Source: Camelus bactrianus
Taxonomy: Eukaryota; Chordata; Mammalia; Artiodactyla; Camelidae
NCBI RefSeq assembly: GCF_048773025.1
Contig: NC_133569.1
Coordinates: 1,550,001-1,614,000 of the forward strand
Direction of reading: 5' to 3'
Length of the DNA stretch: 64,000 nt
The stretch's first letter is position 1. The number at the start of each line of letters is the position of its first letter. Below are positions 13,801-22,408 of the stretch, one piece after another. The position numbers and the translations under genes were made by a program. The notes under the pieces are model-generated. The model worked only from the letters and a program-made list of their open reading frames with translations, did no database searches and was not told where the DNA came from.

Positions 13801-16800
13801 AAACACCTTACAAACCCTGAGATAAAGAACCCTGTGCCCACTGCTCCATCTCACTAGTCTGGCCTTTTGCTGGTTTCCAGCTGATGATGTGGAGGGTCTC
13901 ACTGCCATCCCCAAAGTGCCTGCTCCCAACTAGGAACTCTCACCTGTCACGTAACAAGTAACAGTTAGGTCATTTTCAACCTCAGTTTAGAGAGAACTGG
14001 CACTTTAATGTAAACACTTACTGTTCAAAACCATTACAATAAGCATATTCTTCAGCAGTCCGTCCGTGTGAATCTAGCGAATCGGCATTAACACGTTTCT
14101 CAAGAAGCAGCTTGACTATGTCCGGTGAGTCATGATACACAGCAAGTATGAGTGCTGATCTAAAATAAAAGAGACAACTTCACCCTTAGGAACTTAGTTA
14201 GCTTAACTTAAACAGTTAATTTGATCTATTTTACCAAGTTAATATCCTGCCCACCCCTGGAGAACTGACCATTTACATGCTTGAGTGCTCATCTTTGCAA
14301 ATTACCTCCAAGGCCAAAACAGAGGGACAAAAAAGAAGCCTCCTGTCCTACTTGGGTAGCACATAGTAGAAGTTGCTAATTTAAAGTTCTCTGATGGAGA
14401 AGGATGCTGAGGTCACTTATCTGAAGTAGGTAAAGATTTAAATAAAGGATTCCCCATTTCTTCCCTCATCTGAAATACAATACTTTAAAATCAGCTAGAG
14501 GTCAGGTAAGGAGAAGCTGTTTGCAGGCTGAAAACAGTAATATGAATAAAAAAGGCAATAAAAATAGTCACGGCTGCAGTTAATCACGCTGAGAAGCATG
14601 TGCCTGGCACTAACCTGAACAGTCTACGCATGGTCTGTCTTAGGCACAACCCCCCTTGAAGGATGTACTACGACCCTCCTTTACGTGACAGGAAACATAC
14701 TGGTTGGTGATAAGTCATGTCCCCCAGGTAACACATCTGGCCAGCAGGAGAGCTGGGAATTCAACCTCGTCTGACTCTAAAGCCCAGCTCTTTCCTCTTT
14801 ATCATCCACCTAAGACTTGTCTTCTTTAAAGGGAATGTTTATTCAATAATTAAAGCTATTTTTCTTCCTTCTACCATTATCAATTAAAAATAAAAACATC
14901 AAACTGTACTAGAAATGAAAAAGGATAAAAACTGACGAGCCCACAGTATCTGGTCATAGTTACTCTCTTAGTGATACTCACTCAGTGATAACCTAATAAC
15001 ATCAGTATCCTTCAAAGAAAGTAATTTAAAGCAGAGTCATCCAAAAAGCAAAACAAACTCCTCTTTGTTTAATATGCATCTTTTCAGAAAAAAATATATA
15101 CCAAGAAGAGGTTAAAACAAATTATAAAACAATGAAGAAATTCAACACTGTCTCATAAGGTAAATAAAAACTAGAGTCCATACTAATAAAACTAAAATGA
15201 AACCCCTGAACTATTTTAAGACCGTATGACCAAAAAAATCAGGTTGCAAATTACATCAGTCACTATCATAAAGGAAGATGAATCCTGCTGCATACTGTTC
15301 TTTGTGACACCAGGCAGAATAATTGCTTTTCTACCTAACTGATGATGTGTTGATTCTAACTTAATCCTCTTCTTATTAAGTTAATCTTTCTGATTGGCTG
15401 TTACTATTCTAGAACAACATTAAGATTAAACAAAAAGAGAGAGAGAGAGAGAGAGAACAAACTATTCTACCTTTGCAGCTTGTCAACTGCATGTACATTT
15501 GCCCCGTTCTCCATCAAAAATTTGACCATTTCTTCTTTGTTTTTCCTGACGGCGAGTAAAAATGGTGTCATGTTATACTGTAAAATAGTAAAAACAGTTG
15601 ACAATGTACAAAATTACATATAAATTTCAAAACTGAACTTAAAAACTTAAATCTTTGAACTTAAACATACACTATAAAGTAAATAAAAAGTAGCCCCTTC
15701 TTCCTCGCCGCTCTGTACTCCTTCTCTTTAAAAGGTTCCTCCTTGACCTCATCCAAAGTTTCCCTGTGAAGTCACTCTCTGAAACCCACTTCAGACATTT
15801 GCTGGTTCCAAGAACCTTCGCTTCTATTGCAGCGTGTGTCAGGCATTCTCTAGTTACCTTACTGCTCAACTACTACTCCCGACACTCTAAACACTGCTCC
15901 AGAGAGAGAACCATTTAGCTGCCGAATCAACTACATTTCTAAGGAGCCACGCTGAGGAGAAAGATACCATACTGTCTGCAACATGCATAACCTATCCAAT
16001 TACAACTACGACTGATCTCATAAAGCTTGCAGACATTCCAATGGGAATATGACTACTTGCATGTAAAGAAAAAGTTTTTCTTAAACCAACTTATAAATTC
16101 TAATTTGAAAAATTCCATCCCACTCTTAGGGATTATTATAAAATATGAAGTAGACTATAAATTAATATAGACTATCTTTAAAATCTTGAAATATTTATCA
16201 AAATATACAACAGGAATTGTAAATTCAAATGCTTACAGAGGCAACATAGGTGGCCCGAGTAAGTGAAGGTCACAAGTGAGGACAGCAAACTGGAGAACAC
16301 ACCCCCCACCGAGAAGGGGCCACCTCTGCAGACCACACAGGCCTGGGCTCAAGGGGGACCAGATTTGATTCTTTAGGAGAAGTTCTGAAGTGTAGATTTC
16401 TGCACAAGTCTCCTAAATTTTAAATGTTGACTCAATGTGTGGAGACAAACTGAACATATCCAGGGCCATGTTTAGTCTATAGCCCACTTGTGTTTTTATG
16501 TTTGCTGTGTTTCCCAAACAGTTGGGTATAAATCAACTATTTGTATGTAAAACCTTGCCTTTCTTTAGAATCATACGTCTTACACACAAAAACACTGGGC
16601 CCCAACATGTAATAAAAATTGTGATTAAGACTCATAATACCCACTTCAAAAATGTTTCCAATGCCTACTAAAACTACAATCTATCTGTATCTAATTCTCT
16701 CTGATTGTTAATCAAATGGATAATTAGGATTAAGGATTAAGAGGTATAAACAATCAGGCATAAAATAAGGTACAAGGATGTACTGCACAACATGGGGAAT

Positions 16801-17523
16801 AGAGCCAATAGTTTATAATAACCGTAAGTGGAGCATAACCCTTAAAAATTTGTGAAACACTCAACTGTATACCTGTAACATATAATATAGTACATCAACT
16901 ATACCTCAATTAAAAGAATATATTGTAAGATAAATACACTTTAAAAAGGCTCATAATAACTGCTTCAAGAATTTTTCCAATGCCTACTAAAACTACAATC
17001 TACCTGTATCTAATTCTCCCCAATTGTTAATCAAATGGATAATTAGTTCATGAGATGGCCGAAACTAAATTATTAGAACAATTCCAATTTGTTACTAATG
17101 TCATGGGTCTTGATGTTTAAAACTGCCATCTTGCATGGTATACTTATATATAATGCAATATAACTCAGCCATAAAAAAGAATGAAATAATGCCATTTGCA
17201 GCAACATGGAAGGACCTAGAGATTAACATACTGAGTGAGGTAAGTCAGAAAGTGAAAGAGAAATCCCATAGGGTATCACTTAACGTGTGGATTCTAAAAA
17301 TGCGATACAAATGAACATATTTACAAAACAGAAATAGACTCACAGACATAGAAAACAAACTGATGGTTACCGAAGGGGAAAGGGGGTGGAAGAGGAATAA
17401 ATTAGCAGTTTTGGACTAGCAGATACAAATTACTACATATAAAATACATGAACAACAAAGTCCTACTGTATATACTAGAGGGAACTATACTCAATATCCT
17501 GTAATAAACCATAATGGAAAAGA

Positions 17524-17561
<38 letters not shown>

Positions 17562-20328
17562 CTGACTAAGAATGTATATATAACTGAATAATACATATAA
17601 CTGAGTAACTATATATATAACTGAATGAGAATATACATAACTGAGTAAGAATATATATATAACTAAGAATGTATATATAACTGAATAAGGATATATATAA
17701 CTGAATAAGAATATATAAATATAACTGAATCACTTTGCTGTACACCAGAAACTATCACAACACTGTAAATCAATTAGACTTTAATTTAAAAAAAAAACTG
17801 TCATCTTGATTATGCTAGAGCTCAGTGAATCTAACAGATATATTGCAAGAGTCCGTTACACAGCTTTAACCAAAAGAAGGCTCATGATTTCCTATTATTG
17901 CGATCAGAAAAACCCTGTTGACCTAATGACCTGGATGGGAACAAAAGGTGCAAAATCTTTAAAGGGTCCGACTCTACTTATTGAATCACTCCCCACAAGC
18001 AAGTTTCTAAGACTGAGTGCCACTGAATGATCAGTGGTTAGAAAGGAAAAGGAGCTATTCTTCCAGGCAATAGATACTGCCAGTAATATTGCCAATAAAC
18101 TCCTCAGTCACAGAGGAAGAGACGGGTAAAAGTCAGGCTAACATGGCTGGAAAGCAGAGCACTGAAAGCAGTAGCATCTATCAAACCCCCGCTCTTCCAG
18201 AGATGTCTTATTTTTGAGGTCTGTGAATTTACATGCATTACACGAATCCATTCAATAGTCCTTAACCAAGGCTTGTATCAGAATCTCAGGGAAGTATTTC
18301 TAAATACCTGCGTCTAGACCTGAGTACATTTATTCAATCAAAATCTTCAGGGGAGAGCCAGGAGAAAAAGCAGGAGGACCAGCTGCACCATCACTTGCTC
18401 CCCACCTACAGCCACAGCCCCGCAGGGGAGCTGCACCAGGCTGAGCGTGGAAGACCCCAAGGTGAAGGTGTACGTGGAGGGCCACGTGGCCACCAGCACA
18501 AGCGAATGCCCCTTGGCTGTCAAACAGGACCTGACCTCACTTGCCCAGATTCGAGAACCTGGGATCCTGGGGTGCTCAGGGCCTGTGGCTTGCTGCCTCC
18601 CCTGCCCAGGTGCAGTCACCCAGCTCCCCCTGCTGGGTACTGGGTTCCTTCCTCCTCCCACCCATCCCCAGGCAGGCACCCAGCCCCTGCCATCACTTCA
18701 CTCCCCGCAAGCCTTCATCTTCTGTAGGCTCTGAGCCTACCACCCACTCCCAGGCACTTCCTAATGGGAAGTTGTTCCTTCTGGGGTACATGTGTGGCTG
18801 GGAGACAGAGCTCTGCCCTTTCTGTGGGCACTACCTCTAGCCTCTGGCCTTGGCTTTGGAGTTGTTTCCATGATAACAGGGCCTGATGTATTGTATTCAG
18901 TAAACATATTACTATAAATAAAACACCTATAGCTAGAAAAGAACCTGTATTTCAAATATCTTGTAAATAAAGTCAGTTGAGCTATACCTCGTTTATCGCC
19001 TCGATATTTGCATCATAGTGGAGCAGCTCTGCTGCAACTGATGTATTTCCAGCCAAGACGGCGTAATGCAGAGCAGTGTTTTGAAAGTCGTCCGCAAGAT
19101 TTGGGTCAGCACCCTGTTCCAGCAGGATACTGACACACGCTTCTTTCCGGCATTGTACAGCCTGTTGGTATCGCAGCAAGAAACAGACTGTAAGTGCCAG
19201 GCATTCCAAGTTAACATTCCTCAAGTCCCAGCAGTTCATTATATTTAAAACAGGTAAATTCATTTTTATTCTAAGTAATTAAATCAAATCCATCTCACGT
19301 GGACACGGTTGGCTGCTACACACCTTGATGAGAGCTGTCTTGCCTTCCTTGTCACAAGCATTCAGATCACAATGCCACCCTATAAGGAGAGTCACCACTG
19401 GTGACTGGCCGCTGGTGCAGGCTAAGTGTAGGGCAGTCCTGTGAACGTAAGAGGACTGTTTAGGAAATTAGAGCATACTAGTTCAAAGATACAGTTACTC
19501 ACGTAATTGTAAACATTCAACAGCATGCTATTCCTACCCCTTTAAAACTAACATTTAGTCTTCTTATCTTAGTTCTTTCTATGGGGAAAGAACAGTATTT
19601 ATTAGCTCTTAGTACTCACCACATTAATGGAAGAACTACCTGTTTGAATAGAAAGGGCATGCCGTTGAGATTCAGCTCAGCTTGGGTCTGACTTCTACTT
19701 TAACACTGTCACTTATTAGCTCTCAATTAGCCTGTCTGTGCCTCAATTTCCTCATCAACAAAATGGGCATGAAGTAGTAGTTATCTTACAGGACCCCACT
19801 GTGATGCTTAAATGAAAAGCTATGCAAAATGTCTGGCAGTTCCTTGCACAAAATAACAGCTCAATAATTTTTAGGTAATATTATAATTGTTACCATTACT
19901 ATTTTACAAAGACAACATTTCAATTCAGTAAAATGACAGTATATCTACTTTGCTGCTGCAAGGATGCGAGAGAACACTGTACTTCAATGATTCTAACATG
20001 CTCATTGTCTCACACTTCAACATCTCTGACATGGGAAGGCAATTTAAAATTCATGTCTTACAACCTTATTTGGCAGCTCCTCCCAGGCCCACCCCGCCCT
20101 GCCCCGCCGCTGTTACCTGTTGTTCCTGTCTCTGCTGTGCACGAAATTCTTACGTAACAGCAACACCTCCACTGTGTCCAGATCGCCAAGATATGCGGCT
20201 TTGTGGAACTTCTTTAGTTCATGCTTACGGATGGGATACCTAGGCACGGGGTGCTCATGATCCCTGCGCTCTCTCTGACGGGCGCTGAAGCCCACCCAGC
20301 TCACAAACTTAGCGAGTCTCTTCTTCAT
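1718..20328 (-). CDS. ANKRD26: ANKRD26-like ankyrin repeat protein, 5' part of gene (14 coding exons, runs off the left edge)
   Basis: Fourteen exons on the minus strand join in phase into 547 codons plus one base with no stop. Residues about 35-232 form six ankyrin-type repeats, with TALHLAC, LLEQGADPNLAD and NTALHYAV typical of the ANKRD26/POTE/ANKRD30 family. The region after the repeats matches what I remember of human ANKRD26: YQLIVDYRAGKIP against HQLISEYKEERIP, a GFSHP segment, SALGLEEKEDVKSPLDSE against SALGLGQEEDIESPWDSE, and VDNLSGAAG against VDPLAGAAD. ANKRD26 is a large ankyrin/coiled-coil protein of centriolar distal appendages; the coiled coils would lie left of this window. The start chosen is MKKRLAKF, matching the short basic family start. 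The N-terminus and two exons (10.3 and 9.6 kb) differ from the human protein, and YME1L1, the upstream neighbour in human, is not seen. It may therefore be a paralogue or a moved locus. Family certain; orthology uncertain. Confidence 0.85.
2196..2285 (+). mobile_element. LINE-1 3' tail
   Basis: It ends in the artiodactyl L1 3' signature (AACTGACTACACTTCAATAA then an A-rich tail). Only the last 90 bases are present, so it is a strongly 5'-truncated insertion in the intron between exons 13 and 14. Confidence 0.7.
2730..3110. repeat. L2-like fossil
   Basis: A pyrimidine-rich stretch with the sentence order of L2 3' ends (CTGGCTCCTTCCTGTCCATC, and later GCATAGCTGGTGTTCAGGAA). Divergent; assignment tentative. 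Confidence 0.35.
3320..3560 (+). repeat. MIR-class SINE fossil
   Basis: Contains GAGGTAGGTATCAGTACC and CAAGATCCCACAGTGGGTCA, matching the conserved core and 3' part of MIR-like SINEs. Old and diverged. Confidence 0.5.
4294..4355 (-). CDS. ANKRD26: ANKRD26-like exon 13 (weak donor)
   Basis: It encodes GATSALGLEEKEDVKSPLDS plus E, an unmistakable match to SALGLGQEEDIESPWDSE. The acceptor is ttttgtag|GCGC. The donor GAG|gtgctg is a poor match to consensus but falls exactly where the homology breaks and resumes (SISE) in exon 14. Confidence 0.8.
4607..4703 (-). mobile_element. camelid tRNA-derived SINE (Vic-1-like)
   Basis: Read on the minus strand it has GGGTATAGCTCAATGGGAGA (A box) and GAGGTCCTGGGTTCAATTCC (B box) followed by a run of A. 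This is the tRNA-like body of the Vic-1 SINEs described from alpaca and camel. ACACTAG/ACATTAG-like flanks may be the target duplication. It is the strongest clue to the host lineage. Confidence 0.85.
4758..4887 (-). CDS. ANKRD26: ANKRD26-like exon 12
   Basis: It encodes KPKTGGKENGTRTINSVVKE and later LISVDGVHKSDR, against KPGIAKKENGIDIIESAP and YVDEVHKNNR in ANKRD26. The acceptor is tttttatag|GAAG. The donor is read as GGTG|gtaagt; a use three bases earlier would keep the same phase. A camelid SINE lies 55 bp beyond the donor. Confidence 0.82.
4950..5340. repeat. ancient interspersed repeat, family not assigned
   Basis: It has the wording of an old repeat seen across mammals (tracts like CATATATTTACTGTATGCAT and later ACAGTAAGGGCACAAAGGAG). 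Too diverged to name. Confidence 0.3.
5448..5612 (+). mobile_element. LINE-1 3' end
   Basis: Contains GGGAACTATATTCAATATCT and the CACTTTACTGCACACCTGTA block of artiodactyl L1 3' UTRs, ending in an A-rich tail. 5'-truncated. Confidence 0.7.
6162..6349 (-). CDS. ANKRD26: ANKRD26-like exon 11
   Basis: Codons 390-452. It contains STFFEDNNSNNENEDAV (human TLFEDRDSDSQDEVVV) and the GFSHPAF segment (human CFSHPTY). The acceptor is cactacag|CAGAG and the donor AGAG|gtaagt. It is an acidic, asparagine- and serine-rich linker. Confidence 0.85.
6437..6497 (-). CDS. ANKRD26: ANKRD26-like exon 10
   Basis: It encodes KVRHPRFAKLIQAWEEPMIN, corresponding to VPKPSLAKLMTASQQ of ANKRD26. The acceptor is ttctctag|AAAG and the donor AACA|gtaagt. 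It leaves in phase 1, as exon 11 needs. Confidence 0.82.
6578..6665 (+). repeat. MIR SINE fossil
   Basis: CTGGCTTTGGAGTCATTCAG and AGTCCTGGGTCTGTCAGTTA match the MIR core. Confidence 0.55.
7369..7595. repeat. MITE-like inverted-repeat element
   Basis: About 45 bp at the left (TCAGTATTGTTAGGGATATA onward, to GCCTCTGTTTTAC) recurs inverted at the right (ATAGTATATCCCCAATAATG ending CTGA). The two arms agree at roughly four of five bases around an AT-rich core with TATATA runs. This is the build of a non-autonomous DNA transposon. I cannot name the family. Confidence 0.5.
8038..8138. repeat. tandem duplication of a ~50-bp unit
   Basis: AGATTTCATTATGA starts both halves, and the following about 36 bases align with scattered substitutions (ACATAGTACGCATATTATAT against TAGAGTGTGCATGTTACAGT). 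Intronic, with no known role. Confidence 0.6.
9176..9245 (-). CDS. ANKRD26: ANKRD26-like exon 9
   Basis: It encodes ISPKHDIDDSRPPSDGNLDL then APK, matching the family motif DDSWPTSDDEDLNFDTK that follows the ankyrin region. The acceptor is ctccaaag|TATT and the donor CAAG|gtaaag. Confidence 0.82.
9310..9560 (+). repeat. MIR SINE fossil
   Basis: Nearly full-length MIR layout: GGGAGCCAGGCTGCCTGATG, then the core, and an ending GTCTAACCCACAGTAGGACA. Intron between exons 8 and 9. Confidence 0.6.
9623..9677 (-). CDS. ANKRD26: ANKRD26-like exon 8 (short linker exon)
   Basis: A 55-bp exon encoding about IEISVTKVAPRFEDICVS. The support is structural: acceptor ttctttag|TAGAG, donor GCAG|gtagga, and it is the one piece that repairs the phase between exon 7 (leaves 1) and exon 9 (enters 2). 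I see no clear counterpart in human ANKRD26. Confidence 0.62.
10285..10437 (-). CDS. ANKRD26: ANKRD26-like exon 7 (linker, poorly conserved)
   Basis: Codons 277-327 plus one base. It is called from a strong acceptor (ctttctgcag|CTAAG), a strong donor (AAGA|gtaaga), an open frame in the required phase and an acidic, serine-rich composition (ESLPSSHPGAEN, LSSKDNEEEVFVELG). It may correspond to the human EDSLSRLSGKPG stretch, but the similarity is slight. Confidence 0.7.
12496..12578 (-). CDS. ANKRD26: ANKRD26-like exon 6
   Basis: It encodes LYQLIVDYRAGKIPNTSPQN followed by SDLGQSS, homologous to HQLISEYKEERIPKHSSQN in ANKRD26, just after the ankyrin block. The acceptor is tacatag|CCTT and the donor TCTG|gtaata. 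Phases fit exon 5 (enters at 2) and exon 7 (leaves at 1). Confidence 0.82.
12835..13080 (+). repeat. MIR SINE fossil
   Basis: Core words such as GTTCCTGGACAAGGTGCTTC, ATGAAGATTTAATGAGATAA and the following 3' part match MIR. Confidence 0.55.
14022..14159 (-). CDS. ANKRD26: ANKRD26-like exon 5 (last ankyrin repeat)
   Basis: Codons 203-248 plus two bases. SALILAVYHDSPDIVKLLLE and GRTAEEYAYCNGFE form the final repeat and the TAEDYA-type exit motif of the family. The acceptor is attttag|ATCAG and the donor AACA|gtaagt. From memory, human ANKRD26 lacks this repeat in its main isoform while other family members have it. Confidence 0.85.
14585..14800 (-). repeat. MIR SINE fossil (reverse)
   Basis: GTAACACATCTGGCCAGCAG, GAGCTGGGAATTCAACCTCG and TCTGACTCTAAAGCCCAGCT are the MIR 'cleared from the left' block in one orientation. 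Strand tentative. Confidence 0.5.
15436..15456 (+). repeat. (GA)n microsatellite
   Basis: About ten uninterrupted GA units 15 bp beyond exon 4's donor. Polymorphism is likely; no role shown. Confidence 0.9.
15471..15577 (-). CDS. ANKRD26: ANKRD26-like exon 4 (ankyrin repeat)
   Basis: Codons 168-202 plus two bases. The product MTPFLLAVRKNKEEMVKFLM leads to GANVHAVDKLQ, against LTPLLLAVSGKKQQMVEFLI and ANVNAVDKLE in human ANKRD26. The acceptor is ttttacag|TATA and the donor AAAG|gtagaa. A (GA)n tract lies just downstream in the intron. Confidence 0.88.
16631..17046 (+). mobile_element. LINE-1 3' tail between 97-bp direct repeats
   Basis: The stretch 16631-16727 recurs at 16950-17046 in the same orientation with about a dozen differences (both hold CCAATGCCTACTAAAACTAC and end AATCAAATGGATAATTAG). 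The 222 bp between are an L1 3' tail (CAACATGGGGAATAGAGCCA through ACTATACCTCAATTAAAAGA). A 97-bp flank duplication is far longer than a normal L1 target-site duplication. Confidence 0.75.
17140..17795 (+). mobile_element. LINE-1 3' end with (TG)n tract
   Basis: It starts in the L1 ORF2/3' UTR zone (CCATTTGCAGCAACATGGAA), passes the GGGGAAAGGGGGTGGAAGAG purine block and ends ACTTTAATTTAAAA. A (TG)n microsatellite sits at about 17525-17559, followed by tandem copies of an AACTGAATAAGAATATATA-like unit. 5'-truncated. Confidence 0.8.
18395..18925 (+). pseudogene. possible retrocopy of an unidentified mRNA
   Basis: A GC-rich island inside intron 3 with a codon-like stretch from about 18435: LSVEDPKVKVYVEGHVATST, rich in GTG, AAG, GAG and GGC codons, that soon runs into non-coding-looking text. 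It finishes with ATAAATAAAACACC, a polyadenylation-signal-like end near 18920. It lies on the strand opposite to the host gene. I do not recognise the parent. An ancient GC-rich repeat or chance composition remain possible. Confidence 0.35.
18988..19161 (-). CDS. ANKRD26: ANKRD26-like exon 3 (ankyrin repeats)
   Basis: Codons 110-167, in phase at both ends. It begins AVQCRKEACVSILLEQGADP, closely matching AVQCQEEKCATILLEHGADP of ANKRD26. It continues with NTALHYAVLAGNTSVA and LLHYDANIEAINE. The acceptor is taccaacag|GCTG and the donor CGAG|gtatag. This is the best conserved exon in the window. Confidence 0.92.
19324..19438 (-). CDS. ANKRD26: ANKRD26-like exon 2 (ankyrin repeat)
   Basis: Codons 71-109. 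The acceptor is cgttcacag|GACTG and the donor CAAG|gtgtgt. It encodes TALHLACTSGQSPVVTLL and ends in KTALIK, a complete ankyrin repeat. It enters in phase 2, matching exon 1. Confidence 0.88.
19655..19880 (+). repeat. MIR SINE fossil
   Basis: TCACTTATTAGCTCTCAATT, GCCTCAATTTCCTCATCAAC and AAAATGGGCATGAAGTAGTA are the central MIR words. Intron between exons 1 and 2. Confidence 0.65.
20117..20328 (-). CDS. ANKRD26: ANKRD26-like exon 1 (start codon, first ankyrin helix pair)
   Basis: Codons 1-70 plus two bases. The ATG at 20328-20326 starts MKKRLAKFVSWVGF; the same frame is open further upstream but has no ATG there. A basic stretch ARQRERRDHEH is followed by YPIRKHELKKFHKAAYLGD, the family's first repeat (human has YEIRPKDLGKIHRAASVGN). 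The donor is AACAG|gtaaca. The base at -3 is C, so the Kozak context is only fair. Confidence 0.85.
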
Positions 20329-20600
20329 TTGGCTTATCGCCTTCCGACACCGCTCACTTCCCTCCTGGCCTCTTGCCACCTCCCGATATCAGCGCTGGCG
20401 CTACAGAAGCGCCACAGAGGTCTCGCTTCCACACCTTGGCTGCGAAGCTCAGCGGCTCGGAATGTTTCGTCCGGAACAGTCGTAGCCTAGCAACAGCACT
20501 GACCCTCAACTGTCCCTCAACTGTCCCTCCAGAGCCAGTGTCCCTGTGAGTGCGCACAGAGGCCCAGAGGCCCGGTGCACACGTGGGAGCCTAATGCATT
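20329..20600 (-). promoter_or_regulatory. ANKRD26: 5' UTR and promoter region of the ANKRD26-like gene
   Basis: About 270 bp upstream of the ATG with raised GC and several CpGs (AGCGCCAGCG, GAAGCGAGAC), without a TATA box, as expected for a housekeeping-type promoter. An imperfect palindrome GTAGCCTAGCAAC at 20482-20494 resembles the RFX X-box used by ciliary and centriolar genes. GGAAG-type ETS cores occur in the leader. The transcription start cannot be fixed from sequence alone. Confidence 0.5.
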
Positions 20601-22070
20601 TCAAATCTCTCCAATTGCTTGTGGGCCATTTTGGATTCCTTTCAAATGTTGGTGCTAGGTGGCTGAGTGTTTTGGGACATTTCCAAAAGTGAGGCTTGCC
20701 CCTGAGAAAGTCATGTTTGTATGCAACTGTGGTTAGAGTGGGGTGGAACCAAAGGATGCTGAAGGCCTAGTCCCCCAGAGAGCTCCCCACCAAAAACCTC
20801 TATCTCCTTATCCCTCAGTTTATTCCTTTCCCCATCCCTCTGGGCCCCAGCCAGTCTCCAGGGAACTTAGCAGATGCAAACAGCAGAAAGCTGTTTTCAT
20901 GGTTTCAGAGATTGTGGCAATATGTATCATTAAGTACAAACTTGAGAAACCAACACACGCTCTCGATGAAATGAAAACATGTTTCCGCACGCCTGCTGAC
21001 CCTGCTCTGTGGCTCAGCCTTATGTTTACATGCTTCCTTCTCTTTATTTTATTTTTTGCTTTTATTTCCACCAATTAAATCTTGAATCAATCCAAGGCTT
21101 ATTTGGGAGCTTGGTATAACATTTGAGAACTTTTTAACCACATAACTATGAAAACACCACATCAGTTACTCAGCAAGGCCATGCTGCTGGCTGACCACTG
21201 GCAGGAGGAGTGGAAGGCAGGGCAGGCCTCTTCTTCCTGCCTAACTCCATCCTTCCTCCCTCAGCTGGCTAATTATGGTTTCTGGCCCTGCCAGGATCAA
21301 AACTGCAGGGGGCGGTAGAGTTCCTAAGTGGCTGACACTCCTGGGAGCTGGTCTTGAGGGGACTGGACCTGGCAAGTGTTTTGAAGCTGACTCTCTCAGG
21401 GGCATTTCTGTGCCCATACCTGCCCTCACCTGCAACTCCCCTGACCTAAGTGAATGTGGTGTTACTAATTTACCCTTTTAACCTATCTTCTATTAGCATA
21501 CACTGTTATTTCCCTCATCTTAAAAAAAAAAGATGCGTTCACCCTCCAGCTGTGGCCCCATCTCTCTGCTCTCCGGCACACACGCCTCCTGCCCCTGCAA
21601 AGGAGCTGTTCCCATTCGCTTCCTCTGATTCCTCTCATTTTCCATCCAAGCAAGCATGTCCACTGACTGCAACTGCTCATGACAGGGTCACCCACCACCC
21701 ACCATGTGCTGACTCCACGGGGAACTCTGTCCTCTCCTTGCACGGCCCGGCAGCCACACTTCCCACCGCTGCTCTCCCCAACTTCCTCAAGCCCTTTCCT
21801 CACGGGGCTTCCCAGGCCTCAGGCTGCTCTGGTTTCCTCCCACAGCCCTGGCCGGTCTTCTCAGTCCCAGCCCCTGAATGCTGGCACACAGCACCCCTGA
21901 GGCTGTCTTCTGGCCTCTACTACTTTCTGCTGCTGCCCCCATCAGCCTTAGGGCTTTATGTATTCTCTAGAAGTTGACAACTTCCAAACTGCTATTTCCA
22001 ATCTAGACCTCCCTCCTGTATTCCAGACTCAAATACCCATTGCCTCTCAACGTCATCTCTTGGAAGTCTA
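20601..22070. other. intergenic region upstream of the ANKRD26-like gene
   Basis: No gene supported. The part 21450-22065 is pyrimidine-rich and reads like an L2-type LINE 3' region (ATACCCATTGCCTCTCAACG, then TTGGAAGTCTAATAGGACTT). The open frames across it are translations of this repeat. The part 20600-21450 holds nothing I can name. Confidence 0.45.
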
Positions 22071-22074
22071 ATAG

Positions 22075-22292
22075 GACTTCTCCTGGGCTGGCCCTCACCT
22101 GTCCTGCCCTCACCTGGGCCTGCCCTCACCTGGGTCTGCCCTCGGGTTTGCCCACCCCTGGGCCTGCCCTCTTCTGGTCCTTCCCTCTCCTGGTCCTGCC
22201 CACTATCTCCCTGGCCTCCCCTCACATGGCCTGCCCTCTCTCCTGGGCCTGCCCTCTCCTGGGCCTGCCTCTCCTCGTCTAGCCCTCTCTCT
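22075..22292 (+). repeat. minisatellite, ~20-25 bp GC-rich unit
   Basis: Variant copies of CCTGCCCTCACCTGGG follow one another about ten times, drifting to CCTGCCCTCTCCTGGG. The long minus-strand frame here is only the translation of this array. An L1 3' end begins directly at its right edge. Confidence 0.85.
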
Positions 22293-22296
22293 CCTG

Positions 22297-22356
22297 GGGA
22301 AGTAAGCCAGAAAGAGAAAGAAAAATACCATATAAAATCACTCATATGTGGAGTCT

Positions 22357-22408
<52 letters not shown>

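Noticed and set aside
20113-20379. Longer N-terminus for the ANKRD26-like protein (17 more residues)
   Set aside because: The upstream part has no ATG (it would start on GTG); the family starts at the position of MKKRLAKF.
21450-21977. Plus-strand frame of 175 codons
   Set aside because: Lies in pyrimidine-rich L2-like repeat text, with no splice sites and no recognisable domain.
22075-22292. CRISPR-like regular repeat
   Set aside because: Contiguous degenerate units without unique spacers, in a mammalian setting: a minisatellite.
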